NCBI GenBank assembly: GCA_023415205.1
Contig: JAEZLR010000024.1
Coordinates: 1 to 5,435, forward strand
Direction of reading: 5' to 3'
Source: Bacillota bacterium
Lineage (GTDB): Bacteria > Bacillota > Clostridia > DSM-8532
Length of the DNA stretch: 5,435 nt
Position 1 is the first letter of the stretch, and every line of letters starts with the position of its first letter. The translations under genes were made by a program, and so were the position numbers. Under the pieces are notes generated by a model. It did not search any database, was not told the origin of the DNA, and worked only from the letters and a program-made list of their open reading frames with translations. Shown here piece after piece: positions 1 to 5,359 of the stretch.

Positions 1-160
1 TGCCTTCCCGAACATCCGCAAAGGGATTTTCGGGCTTCTTCTCCTTCACCGAATCGGCCGCTGCAGTGACTTTATTTGTCACCGCAGCCAAGGCCTCGGC
101 AGGAAGCATAGTGAACAACATGGTCACTAGAAGAAGGATTGAAATCAAACGTTTTTTCAT
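1..160 (-). CDS. Secreted protein, N-terminal fragment, probable start of an SLH-domain surface protein
   Basis: This is a minus-strand frame opening with ATG at 160 and running off the window edge, so only about 53 residues are visible. It begins MKKRLISILLLVTMLFTMLP and continues AEALAAVTN: a charged start, a hydrophobic core and a plausible signal peptidase I site after A-L-A, so the product should be exported. A lysine- and glutamate-rich linker follows, and the visible end reads NPFADVREG. That resembles the opening of S-layer homology domains (often PF-x-DV-x-x-G-x-W-Y), which bind secondary wall polymers. The family call rests on about nine residues and is tentative. A ribosome binding site (AAAGGA) lies 8 bases before the ATG. 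The gene starts 59 bases after the C11 peptidase stop on the same strand, with no U-tract terminator between, so co-transcription is likely. It could instead be another wall-bound or Ig-like repeat protein. Confidence 0.6.
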   Translation of the reverse strand, partial: MKKRLISILLLVTMLFTMLPAEALAAVTNKVTAAADSVKEKKPENPFADVREG

Positions 161-219
161 CTTAAGCGTCCTTTCTAATCGATGATATTACGACCTATAG
201 TAATCGATCACTAATTTTA

Positions 220-2223
220 TTAGTCTGTAACACTGGTTTGTATTTCTCCGCCTGCAATCTCGAAGGTTGCGGTAGCGGAGTAAGCCACATTGCCCTGGCT
301 GTCATGCATGGCGTACATCATGATAAACAAACCGTCGCCAAGCTCGGTTTCTGCAAAGGTGGTTTCGAGGGTCACTTTAATGGTGTCAATGGCAACGGTC
401 GTTAGCTCCGCATCATCGCTGCTGATAGCGGTCGCATAGTGGATGGTCTGGATTTCATCGCCTTCCACCAGATAACGGAGGTTTTTGTCTGCCGCACCGC
501 TTTCATCCAGTGGTTTTCTGGCGCCCTCAATGTAATACTGCGCCGTTTCAAAGTCATAGATGACCATCAGGTTATATTCCTCGCCGTTGAGCAAAATGGG
601 CACCGAATACTGATTATAGCCATCGCCTTCATAGGCAATTTCCATATAGCACAATGCGCCGTCCAAGCTGCCCCATACACCACGGAAGTTATCTTTAAAA
701 ACGCCGTTTTCCCAATCGGCGACAATATCGTTGTCAGTGCCAAGGCAGAGCATGATGTCCTCCTCCGGGTCGGCATAGTAAAGCTCGAAGGTCAGGGAAG
801 AGAGAATATCTGCCGCTTCGCTTCCCAGTGTCAGGGTGGCGTTTCCGGCTTCATCCACCGTTACGGGCATATCCTCCCAATCTACGCTGTTTAAGGTCTT
901 CAGCTCGGGCAGAGCACTGTAATTCATTTGGGCGATGTAGTCCATACCCTGTTGGGAAAGCTCGCCGGTTAAGCCATAGGCATACAGGTGCTTGAAGGAA
1001 TCGGCAGGGCCGACACCCGCATAGGTATTGAAGTCATCAACATCACCGTTATAGCTGTAATAGCAGGAAAGGCCTGCTGACTCAGGGCGATATTTTCCAT
1101 TGACCTTATACACAACACAGTCGGCAAGCGCATAAGAAACTGCCCCAGAGGTTTCGGGCAGTAATTCCGAGGATTTTAGAGCGAGAGACCCAAGATCGGT
1201 CATATTGGTATAACCCTGCTCTCGAGTGTTCCCACCAAAGTTTTCAACACTGTTGGCAATTTGGGAAAAGTGGGCGAAAAAAGCAGGATTCTCTATTGCT
1301 CTGGCTAAAGCTTCCTTACCAAAATCATCATAAGCAGTAATGAGATTACCCACCTTTGAAAGATCGGTGACAGACAGGGTGATAATGTCCTCTGTGCCAA
1401 CCTCCTCACAGCCTTGTACATAGCTGTCGCAGATATTTTTGGACAGCTCCAGCGGTTCCATATTCGGCGTTTGGGCAAGTGCTCCAAGCCAACCGCTATA
1501 AAGCCAGCCATTGCCCGGCTCTATCTCCTGTGAAGCCACAAGGTATTTGCCAATATCGGAGAAAGTGTATGCCGTATCCACCGTTGCCATCAGGCAGGTG
1601 TCAAAGCCGATAATGTCCACCGGCGGATTCTGAGGGTTTTCTCCGAAGGTTTCAGAAAAGGCCTGATACATTTCTGCAAGGCTTAAGGAATCCATGCCAT
1701 ACAGTTCGTCAAAAGCCGCACCCGACACCGAACCGCCACCGTGGTTCCAAAAAACTACAGCGGTGCGCTTGGCAGGATAATTCTCTTTCCCGAAAGTGAG
1801 AAAATCCTTGAGGGTCTGGGCTTCGCCCATATTGGCAGAGGGAAGCTCTTCAACAAGCTGCAATCCGTTATGGTCATAGACATAGCGCCCCAGCGTATCT
1901 GCGCTGATAACATCATTTTGCCAGACCGATGCTCCACCGGTCTGAATGAACACCTTCACATTTTCAGGTAGCTCCACCGACATCAGTTCTGCAAGATCAT
2001 TGGTGGCGGCGGCGTGATTGGTTTCCAAGTCACTCCCGCACAGATACCAGTAGATCGCCCATTCGGTGTCAGTAGAAATACTTTGCCCGCTGGTCGGGGT
2101 GGGAGAATTATCTGATGATTCACTTTCATCTGTGCCACAAGCCGCCAAGGTCAATAGCATTGTTAGAATCAAAAACACAGATAGATACTTTTTTATTGCC
2201 ACGCTTACAAAATTATTTTTCAT
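220..2223 (-). CDS. Clostripain-family (peptidase C11) surface lipoprotein
   Basis: Predicted 667-residue cysteine peptidase anchored to the outer face of the membrane. Residues 1-29 form a lipoprotein signal with the lipobox L-A-A-C (lipidated Cys29), followed by a Ser/Thr/Pro-rich linker to about residue 52. The C11 domain runs from about 55 to 415. It has the opening strand WAIYWYLCGSDLE, catalytic His161 in WNHGGG (159-164), and catalytic Cys210 in DIIGFDTC (203-210). Asp208 precedes the Cys by two, matching the S1-pocket Asp of characterised members that prefer Arg/Lys at P1. The SQEIEPGNGW segment (231-240) is also typical. Residues about 430-667 are a beta-rich region I cannot assign to a named domain. 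The protein is longer than clostripain itself. Between His161 and Cys210 there is no Lys or Arg, although clostripain and PmC11 are processed at basic sites in that interval. The start is well supported by AGGAGG (2234-2239) 10 bases before the ATG. That site lies inside the 3' end of lemA, and the two frames overlap by 11 bases, which suggests translational coupling. The substrate is unknown. Confidence 0.93.
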   Translation of the reverse strand: MKNNFVSVAIKKYLSVFLILTMLLTLAACGTDESESSDNSPTPTSGQSISTDTEWAIYWYLCGSDLETNHAAATNDLAELMSVELPENVKVFIQTGGASVWQNDVISADTLGRYVYDHNGLQLVEELPSANMGEAQTLKDFLTFGKENYPAKRTAVVFWNHGGGSVSGAAFDELYGMDSLSLAEMYQAFSETFGENPQNPPVDIIGFDTCLMATVDTAYTFSDIGKYLVASQEIEPGNGWLYSGWLGALAQTPNMEPLELSKNICDSYVQGCEEVGTEDIITLSVTDLSKVGNLITAYDDFGKEALARAIENPAFFAHFSQIANSVENFGGNTREQGYTNMTDLGSLALKSSELLPETSGAVSYALADCVVYKVNGKYRPESAGLSCYYSYNGDVDDFNTYAGVGPADSFKHLYAYGLTGELSQQGMDYIAQMNYSALPELKTLNSVDWEDMPVTVDEAGNATLTLGSEAADILSSLTFELYYADPEEDIMLCLGTDNDIVADWENGVFKDNFRGVWGSLDGALCYMEIAYEGDGYNQYSVPILLNGEEYNLMVIYDFETAQYYIEGARKPLDESGAADKNLRYLVEGDEIQTIHYATAISSDDAELTTVAIDTIKVTLETTFAETELGDGLFIMMYAMHDSQGNVAYSATATFEIAGGEIQTSVTD

Positions 2224-2836
2224 ACGAGCTATTCCTCCTCAAATCGTAAAGCAGTTTTTTTGTTTCAGAGATAGTGCCGAACCGCAGCCTATGAAGCTCC
2301 CGCCCTTGCCAAGCCTGCTCCACAATATATTCTCTTTGCCGGAAGCCTAACATCCCGGAGATCAGGCAGGCAGGAAACATTCGAATTTCGCGGTTCAGCT
2401 TGGCCACGCTGTCGTTATAAATCAGGCGGCTGGTGCGCACCATGTTTCCAAAGGTTTGCACCGCGTCCATTGTTTTGATATACGTTTCGTTTGCTTTCAA
2501 TTCGGGGTATTGTTCCGTTACCAGGGCAAGTCTGCCCAAGGCTTCAGAAATAATCTCTTCTTGGCGCATCACATCATCCGGTGTGGATTTTGAAGTAATC
2601 ACGCTTCTTCTGGATAGAACTGTTTCAATCAGAGTTACGCTTTCGTACTCAGCATAGCCTCTTGTCAAATCCATGAGGGCCGTCAAAGCATCAAAACGAC
2701 TTGACAGCTTAACCCCAACCTGACTCATGGCATTATTGGTCTTCTCATCAAGCACCACCAGTTTACGCTGCGTAGAGCTTGCCCATAAAACAATAGCCGC
2801 AACAAATGCGAAGATTGCAAGGAAAGTCGGCGGCAT
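2213..2836 (-). CDS. lemA: LemA family membrane protein
   Basis: Predicted 207-residue LemA protein: one N-terminal membrane helix (residues about 4-21) followed by a helical bundle. Family hallmarks appear in order: the N-x-A-x-S-Q-V-x-V-K-L-x-x-R-F-D-A-L segment followed by RGYAEYES (35-66), YPELKANETY (110-119), and SRLIYNDSVAKLN with the I-R-x-F-P motif (136-155). A basic tail of about 40 residues after GMLGF (161-165) seems long for the family. The biochemical role of LemA proteins is not settled; they are associated with the cell envelope. The start is chosen at 2836. An upstream in-frame GTG at 2857 would add seven residues, but its reading would run through the perfect AGGAGG site (2845-2850), which sits 8 bases before the ATG. 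It is the first gene of the minus-strand operon and overlaps the C11 peptidase start by 11 bases (ATGAAAAATAA shared). Its upstream region carries a LytTR-type direct repeat, suggesting control by the neighbouring two-component system. Confidence 0.93.
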   Translation of the reverse strand: MPPTFLAIFAFVAAIVLWASSTQRKLVVLDEKTNNAMSQVGVKLSSRFDALTALMDLTRGYAEYESVTLIETVLSRRSVITSKSTPDDVMRQEEIISEALGRLALVTEQYPELKANETYIKTMDAVQTFGNMVRTSRLIYNDSVAKLNREIRMFPACLISGMLGFRQREYIVEQAWQGRELHRLRFGTISETKKLLYDLRRNSSYEK

Positions 2837-2844
2837 ATTATAAT

Positions 2845-2850
2845 CCTCCT
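2845..2850 (-). promoter_or_regulatory. Ribosome binding site deciding the lemA start
   Basis: Perfect AGGAGG on the minus strand, 8 bases before the ATG at 2836. It lies within the seven-codon extension that a GTG start at 2857 would require, so the shorter protein is the supported one. Confidence 0.88.
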
Positions 2851-2872
2851 CGTTCACTTCTCTGTGTTCAAT

Positions 2873-2880
2873 CTATCAAA
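2873..2880 (-). promoter_or_regulatory. Candidate -10 box of the lemA operon promoter
   Basis: TTTGATAG on the minus strand, about 37 bases upstream of the lemA start codon. The segment 17 bases upstream (GCGGAC) does not resemble a -35 box. That suits an activator-dependent promoter. The box starts 24 bases after the LytTR-type direct repeat at 2905-2938. A similar box (TATGATAG) stands 25 bases after the second copy of that repeat. The hexamer alone is weak, and the call rests on this matched placement. Confidence 0.45.
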
Positions 2881-2904
2881 TATTGCCCGTAAAATCCGTC
2901 CGCT

Positions 2905-2938
2905 GCATGAAACGCGTTTTTTTTGACATGAATCGTGG
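2905..2938 (-). promoter_or_regulatory. LytTR-type paired direct repeat upstream of lemA (copy A)
   Basis: Two imperfect direct repeats, GCATGAAACGCG at 2905-2916 and ACATGAATCGTGG at 2926-2938 (plus-strand reading), start 21 bases apart and are separated by a T-run. Read on the minus strand each half is close to YGWTTCRTGY. LytTR-domain regulators generally bind two roughly 9-base direct repeats with a 12-13 base spacer, so the geometry fits. The half-site sequence matches published AgrA- or VirR-type consensus sites only partly. A similar pair occurs at 3177-3211 beside the LytTR regulator gene. I infer that this is the operator through which that regulator controls lemA and the peptidase. 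Confidence 0.6.
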
Positions 2939-2994
2939 TTTTTATTGTTTACTTCTATAGCAGGGCTTCTTGCATTGCGGTGGAGAAAAGTTTG

Positions 2995-3034
2995 AAAAAC
3001 CGCCCACGGAGTTGTCCGTGAGCGGTTCTTTCTT
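2995..3034 (-). terminator. Intrinsic terminator in the intergenic region, possibly bidirectional
   Basis: A 12-pair stem with one mismatch: AACCGC-C-CACGGA (2998-3010) pairs with TCCGTG-A-GCGGTT (3015-3027) around the loop GTTG. On the minus strand it ends in GCGGTTTTTC, a short U-tract. On the plus strand it is followed by TTCTTTCTT, so it could work both ways. It lies upstream of the lemA promoter and downstream of a candidate minus-strand promoter at 3146-3151. It would therefore end a short transcript before the lemA operon begins, or act as an attenuator if antiterminated. Confidence 0.72.
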
Positions 3035-3040
3035 GAAAGG

Positions 3041-3094
3041 GGGATAATCAATCCTTTATAAATCTATAAAACAACTTCATAGGATTATTCTCCC
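3041..3094 (-). repeat. Inverted repeat that can hide the ribosome binding site of a tiny ORF
   Basis: On the minus strand the arm GGGAGAATAATCCT (3094 to 3081) can pair with AGGATTGATTATCCC (3055 to 3041): 13 base pairs with one mismatch and one bulged G. The 25-base loop (3056-3080) is AT-rich and begins exactly with an ATG. GGGAGA in the first arm is the only ribosome-binding-like sequence for that ATG, so folding would block its translation, and ribosome movement through the ORF would open the stem. Confidence 0.6.
3048..3080 (-). CDS. Possible 10-codon leader ORF (MKLFYRFIKD)
   Basis: ATG at 3080 and TGA ending at 3048 encode MKLFYRFIKD, a basic-aromatic decapeptide. GGGAGA lies 8 bases before the ATG. 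The ORF fills the loop and enters the 3' arm of the hairpin at 3041-3094, and a terminator follows 18 bases after the stop. This is the layout of a leader peptide in translation-dependent attenuation. Ten codons with a passable ribosome binding site can easily arise by chance, and no family is recognised. A directly acting peptide is less likely, as there is no export signal. Confidence 0.25.
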   Translation of the reverse strand: MKLFYRFIKD

Positions 3095-3145
3095 TACAAA
3101 ACTATTATTGGTTGGACGATGTAAAATCTCTCACCTCTAAAACCT

Positions 3146-3151
3146 ATCATA
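3146..3151 (-). promoter_or_regulatory. Candidate -10 box of an upstream minus-strand promoter
   Basis: TATGAT on the minus strand, continuing TATGATAGGTT; compare TTTGATAGATT at the lemA promoter. It starts 25 bases after the LytTR-type repeat at 3177-3211. A TTGACT at 3166-3171 is only 14 bases away, too close for a normal -35 of the housekeeping sigma factor, so activation by the bound regulator is the more likely mode. Confidence 0.42.
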
Positions 3152-3176
3152 ATTTATCGATAAAAAGTCAACTGTT

Positions 3177-3211
3177 GCACGAAACATGGTTTTTTCTTAC
3201 ACGAATCATTG
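3177..3211. promoter_or_regulatory. LytTR-type paired direct repeat in the divergent region (copy B)
   Basis: GCACGAAACATGG (3177-3189) and ACACGAATCATTG (3199-3211) are imperfect direct repeats 22 bases apart, joined by a T-run. They align with copy A at 2905-2938 to the shared half-site RCAYGAAWCRYKG. The element lies between the TATGAT box of a minus-strand promoter and the TTGACA (3216-3221) of the regulator's promoter, so one bound dimer could influence both directions. A weaker third match (ACATTAACATGG, 3219-3230) overlaps that -35. Autoregulation is inferred, not shown. Confidence 0.58.
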
Positions 3212-3215
3212 TTTT

Positions 3216-3243
3216 TTGACATTAACATGGTGTCGAATATGCC
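3216..3243 (+). promoter_or_regulatory. Candidate promoter of the two-component operon
   Basis: A perfect -35 (TTGACA, 3216-3221) is followed after 16 bases by a poor -10 (TATGCC, 3238-3243). The -35 directly follows copy B of the LytTR-type repeat. TATGTT at 3249-3254 is another -10-like word but too far from this -35. The weak -10 suggests low basal expression with possible activation. Confidence 0.4.
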
Positions 3244-3280
3244 ATTTTTATGTTAATATTAGTTTTAATAGCCTAATGAG

Positions 3281-3286
3281 AAGGGG
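3281..3286 (+). promoter_or_regulatory. Ribosome binding site deciding the response-regulator start
   Basis: AAGGGG lies 7 bases before the ATG at 3294. The frame stays open upstream to an ATG at 3186, but that extension would add 36 residues translated from the promoter and operator region, has no ribosome binding site, and precedes the canonical beta-1 strand of a receiver domain. Confidence 0.82.
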
Positions 3287-3293
3287 AACTCTT

Positions 3294-4019
3294 ATGCTAC
3301 AGCTTGCGGTGTGTGACGATAATAAAGAAGAGCTATCCAATATGGCACAGCTCATAAAGCAATACCGGGCAGCGAGGCAGTTAAAATGCGAATACGCTGT
3401 CTTTTCAAACGGCTTTGAGCTGATTTCAGCCTTAGAAAAAGGAAAGCGCTTTGATATATACTGTCTGGACATCATTATGCCGGGGTTTATGGGCATTGAT
3501 GTTGCTAAAGAAATCCGCATTTTTGACAAAACTGCGCCGATTTTATTCTTTACATCATCGCCTGAGTTTGCATTGGATAGCTATTCGGTGAAAGCACTTA
3601 ACTATGTGTTAAAGCCAATAACAAAAGAAAAGCTGTTCTTCACCTTTGACGAGATGTTGGATAAGATAAATGCAGAAAAAAACGAGGATGCAATTATTGT
3701 AAAAAGCAATGAGGGAATTCAAAAAATAAAGATTTCCAATTTGGTCTATGCCGAGGTCATTGGTCGAAGTGTGCTCTATCACCTGCTGTCCGGCAGGGTA
3801 ATCGAGTGCGCGGAATCCTTCTCCTCTGTCTGTGATACCCTTTTTAAATATGGGTGTTTTATCAAACCCCACCGCTCCTTTCTTGTGAATATGCAATATG
3901 TGGATACCATTAAAAATAACCAATTGACCTTGCAGACCCTCTCTTCTATTCCTGTTGTACAGGGCAAGGCGAAAGAGATTAAAGAGCAGTATCTTATCTA
4001 TCAAATGGAGGGGGAATAA
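3294..4019 (+). CDS. LytTR-family (AgrA/LytR-like) response regulator
   Basis: Predicted 241-residue cytoplasmic transcription regulator. The receiver domain (about 1-120) starts MLQLAVCDDN, with acidic Asp8/Asp9 for metal binding. Phospho-acceptor Asp59 is in YCLDIIMPG, the conserved Thr/Ser is at 87-88 (FFTSS), and Lys107 is in YVLKPI. The DNA-binding LytTR domain (about 131-236) has VYAEVIGRSVLYHL and the characteristic CFIKPHRSFLVNMQYVDTI segment (188-206). LytTR regulators bind paired direct repeats, and two candidate pairs lie upstream (2905-2938 and 3177-3211). One is next to its own promoter and one ahead of lemA. It is followed after 5 bases by its probable cognate kinase, whose ribosome binding site lies within the last codons of this gene. 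The length is normal for the AgrA/LytR type. Which genes it controls is inferred from the sites only. Confidence 0.95.
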   Translation: MLQLAVCDDNKEELSNMAQLIKQYRAARQLKCEYAVFSNGFELISALEKGKRFDIYCLDIIMPGFMGIDVAKEIRIFDKTAPILFFTSSPEFALDSYSVKALNYVLKPITKEKLFFTFDEMLDKINAEKNEDAIIVKSNEGIQKIKISNLVYAEVIGRSVLYHLLSGRVIECAESFSSVCDTLFKYGCFIKPHRSFLVNMQYVDTIKNNQLTLQTLSSIPVVQGKAKEIKEQYLIYQMEGE

Positions 4020-4024
4020 TTGAG

Positions 4025-5296
4025 ATGATAGAAGTTTTCATTGAATTCTCTCGCTACTTTATTGCTCTGCTTTTTGGTGCGGCGGTTGCGGTTAATTTAG
4101 CCGGAATGAAGCGTACACGAAAAAACTACTTGGTTTTCGGGTGCTTTACCGTTGCTTTTTTTGTTTTACAGCTCGTCTGCTTGCGAACATGGGGTATGGC
4201 TGTAACGGTAAAAATATATCCGCTGCTTACCCATTTGCCAGTTGCGGTTTTTATCGCCTTATACTTAAAACGCTCGCTATTGATTTCGCTGACAAGTATG
4301 TTTGTCTCTTACCTGTGCTGCCAGCCTTCCCGTTGGATTGGTGCTGTTACAGGAAGCACTTTTAAAAATGCTTCCATGGATCACGTCGGTTACATTGTGG
4401 TCGCTTTTCTGATGTACTATTTCCTGCAAAAATATGTGGTGGCGTCTGTTCGGCACCTCATGGAACGTTCGGTAAAATCCTGCCTACTCTTTGGTGCCAT
4501 GCCGGCCTTTTACTATCTGTTTGACTTCGCCACAACGGTTTACACCGATCTTATATACAGGGGATCACGCACGGTTTTGCAGTTCATGCCCTTTGTGTTA
4601 TCAGCCTTCTATTTTGTGTTTGTCCTCCTTTACTATGCCGAAACGCAAAAACAGGCAAGCATCCAAAGAGAGCGGGATATGCTGGACACACAGTTTAGGC
4701 ATGCGCAAACAGAATTTGCTTCTCTTAAACAGATGCAGCAGAATGCAGCGACCTATCGACACGATATGCGCCACCATTTCGCCCTTTTGCAGGGTTTGGC
4801 ATCCGAGGGAAACCTCGTGGAGCTCAAAGAATATCTACGGTCTGCCCAGTCCGACATGGATGCCATCACCCCCATACGCTTTTCCGAAAACGAAACCGTC
4901 AATCTGATTTTGTCCACCTATGCCACCAAAGCAAAACGATCCGGAATCCTGTTGGCGGTGGAAGCGACGCTGCCTGACTCGCTTCCCTTCAGCGACACCG
5001 AGCTTTGCTCACTCTTGTCTAACGCTTTGGAAAATGCCATACATTCCTGTGAAAGCATACCGGACAGCAATAAACGCTTTATCACGCTACGCTTGTATTC
5101 CAAGAATAACAAGCTGTGTATTGATATTCGCAACAGCTATCATACTGAACCGGTATTCCATCAGGGCCTGCCTGTATCAAAGGAACAGGGGCATGGTTTT
5201 GGCACAAAAAGCATGGCCCATATCGTGGAAAAGCATGGCGGTGTCTACCAGTTTACGGTCAAGGATGGCTGGTTTATCTTTCAAGCCACTACATAG
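4025..5296 (+). CDS. HPK10-type GHKL sensor histidine kinase, multi-pass membrane
   Basis: Predicted 423-residue membrane kinase partnering the LytTR regulator. The N-terminal half (about 10-205) has six or seven hydrophobic segments (about 11-27, 35-53, 67-82, 84-100, 121-138, 152-170, 186-204), the AgrC/ComD-like layout that senses extracellular ligands, commonly peptides. A helical linker (206-240) leads to the phospho-acceptor His246 in YRHDMRHHFALLQGL, the HPK10 H-box. The ATP-binding domain has the N-box LLSNALENAIHSC (Asn333, Asn337) and the G-box GHGFGTKSM (389-397), with no PAS or HAMP domain between sensor and kinase parts. GGAGGGGGA at 4007-4015 precedes the start by 9 bases. The gene forms a two-gene operon with the regulator and ends at the terminator at 5311-5359. 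No AgrB peptidase or AgrD precursor gene is in the window, so the ligand is unknown. Confidence 0.94.
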   Translation: MIEVFIEFSRYFIALLFGAAVAVNLAGMKRTRKNYLVFGCFTVAFFVLQLVCLRTWGMAVTVKIYPLLTHLPVAVFIALYLKRSLLISLTSMFVSYLCCQPSRWIGAVTGSTFKNASMDHVGYIVVAFLMYYFLQKYVVASVRHLMERSVKSCLLFGAMPAFYYLFDFATTVYTDLIYRGSRTVLQFMPFVLSAFYFVFVLLYYAETQKQASIQRERDMLDTQFRHAQTEFASLKQMQQNAATYRHDMRHHFALLQGLASEGNLVELKEYLRSAQSDMDAITPIRFSENETVNLILSTYATKAKRSGILLAVEATLPDSLPFSDTELCSLLSNALENAIHSCESIPDSNKRFITLRLYSKNNKLCIDIRNSYHTEPVFHQGLPVSKEQGHGFGTKSMAHIVEKHGGVYQFTVKDGWFIFQATT

Positions 5297-5310
5297 AAGG
5301 CGTAAGACAA

Positions 5311-5359
5311 GGGGCTGTCTCAAATCGGAATAAAATCTGAGTTGAGACGGCTCCTTTTT
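5311..5359 (+). terminator. Intrinsic terminator of the two-component operon
   Basis: GGGGCTGTCTCAA (5311-5323) pairs with TTGAGACGGCTCC (5342-5354), 13 pairs including two G-U wobbles around an 18-base loop, followed by TTTTT (5355-5359). It begins 14 bases after the kinase stop codon. Confidence 0.88.

Larger units (their letters stand above)
2995..3139 (-). ncRNA. Predicted short transcript (leader or small RNA) ahead of the lemA operon
   Basis: Inferred transcript of about 145 nt. It would start about 7 bases after the TATGAT box (3146-3151) and end at the intrinsic terminator (stem 2998-3027). It contains a long-range hairpin (arms 3081-3094 and 3041-3055) with a 10-codon ORF whose ribosome binding site is inside the 5' arm. 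The promoter end is predicted from a LytTR-type repeat plus -10 box; the 3' end rests on a clear stem and U-tract. It could be a regulated small RNA, a leader for attenuation of lemA, or a tiny mRNA. I recognise no Rfam family. Confidence 0.33.

Noticed and set aside
176..208. Repeated TAATCGAT between the C11 peptidase and the next gene as a terminator or site-specific element
   Set aside because: Only two 8-base copies are present, the possible hairpin is short and AT-rich with no U-tract, and no partner protein is evident.
439..894. Plus-strand 151-codon open frame inside the C11 peptidase gene
   Set aside because: It is the antisense shadow of a well-supported coding region, with no family resemblance or ribosome binding site context.
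2854..3051. Minus-strand 65-codon open frame upstream of lemA
   Set aside because: It translates straight through the terminator hairpin and the LytTR-type repeats, resembles no family, and its reading ends within the lemA ribosome binding region. It is best explained as chance.
3186..3293. N-terminal extension of the response regulator from an upstream ATG
   Set aside because: It has no ribosome binding site, it would cover the operator and -35, and the receiver domain starts normally at the ATG at 3294.
3609..4004. Minus-strand 131-codon open frame opposite the response regulator
   Set aside because: It lies antisense to the LytTR domain, whose conserved motifs establish the plus strand as coding.
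5311..5354. GGGGCTGTCTCAA arms as inverted repeats of an insertion sequence or MITE
   Set aside because: Such ends occur in some insertion sequences, but here the arms are 18 bases apart, followed by a T-run and placed right after an operon, so a terminator explains them fully.
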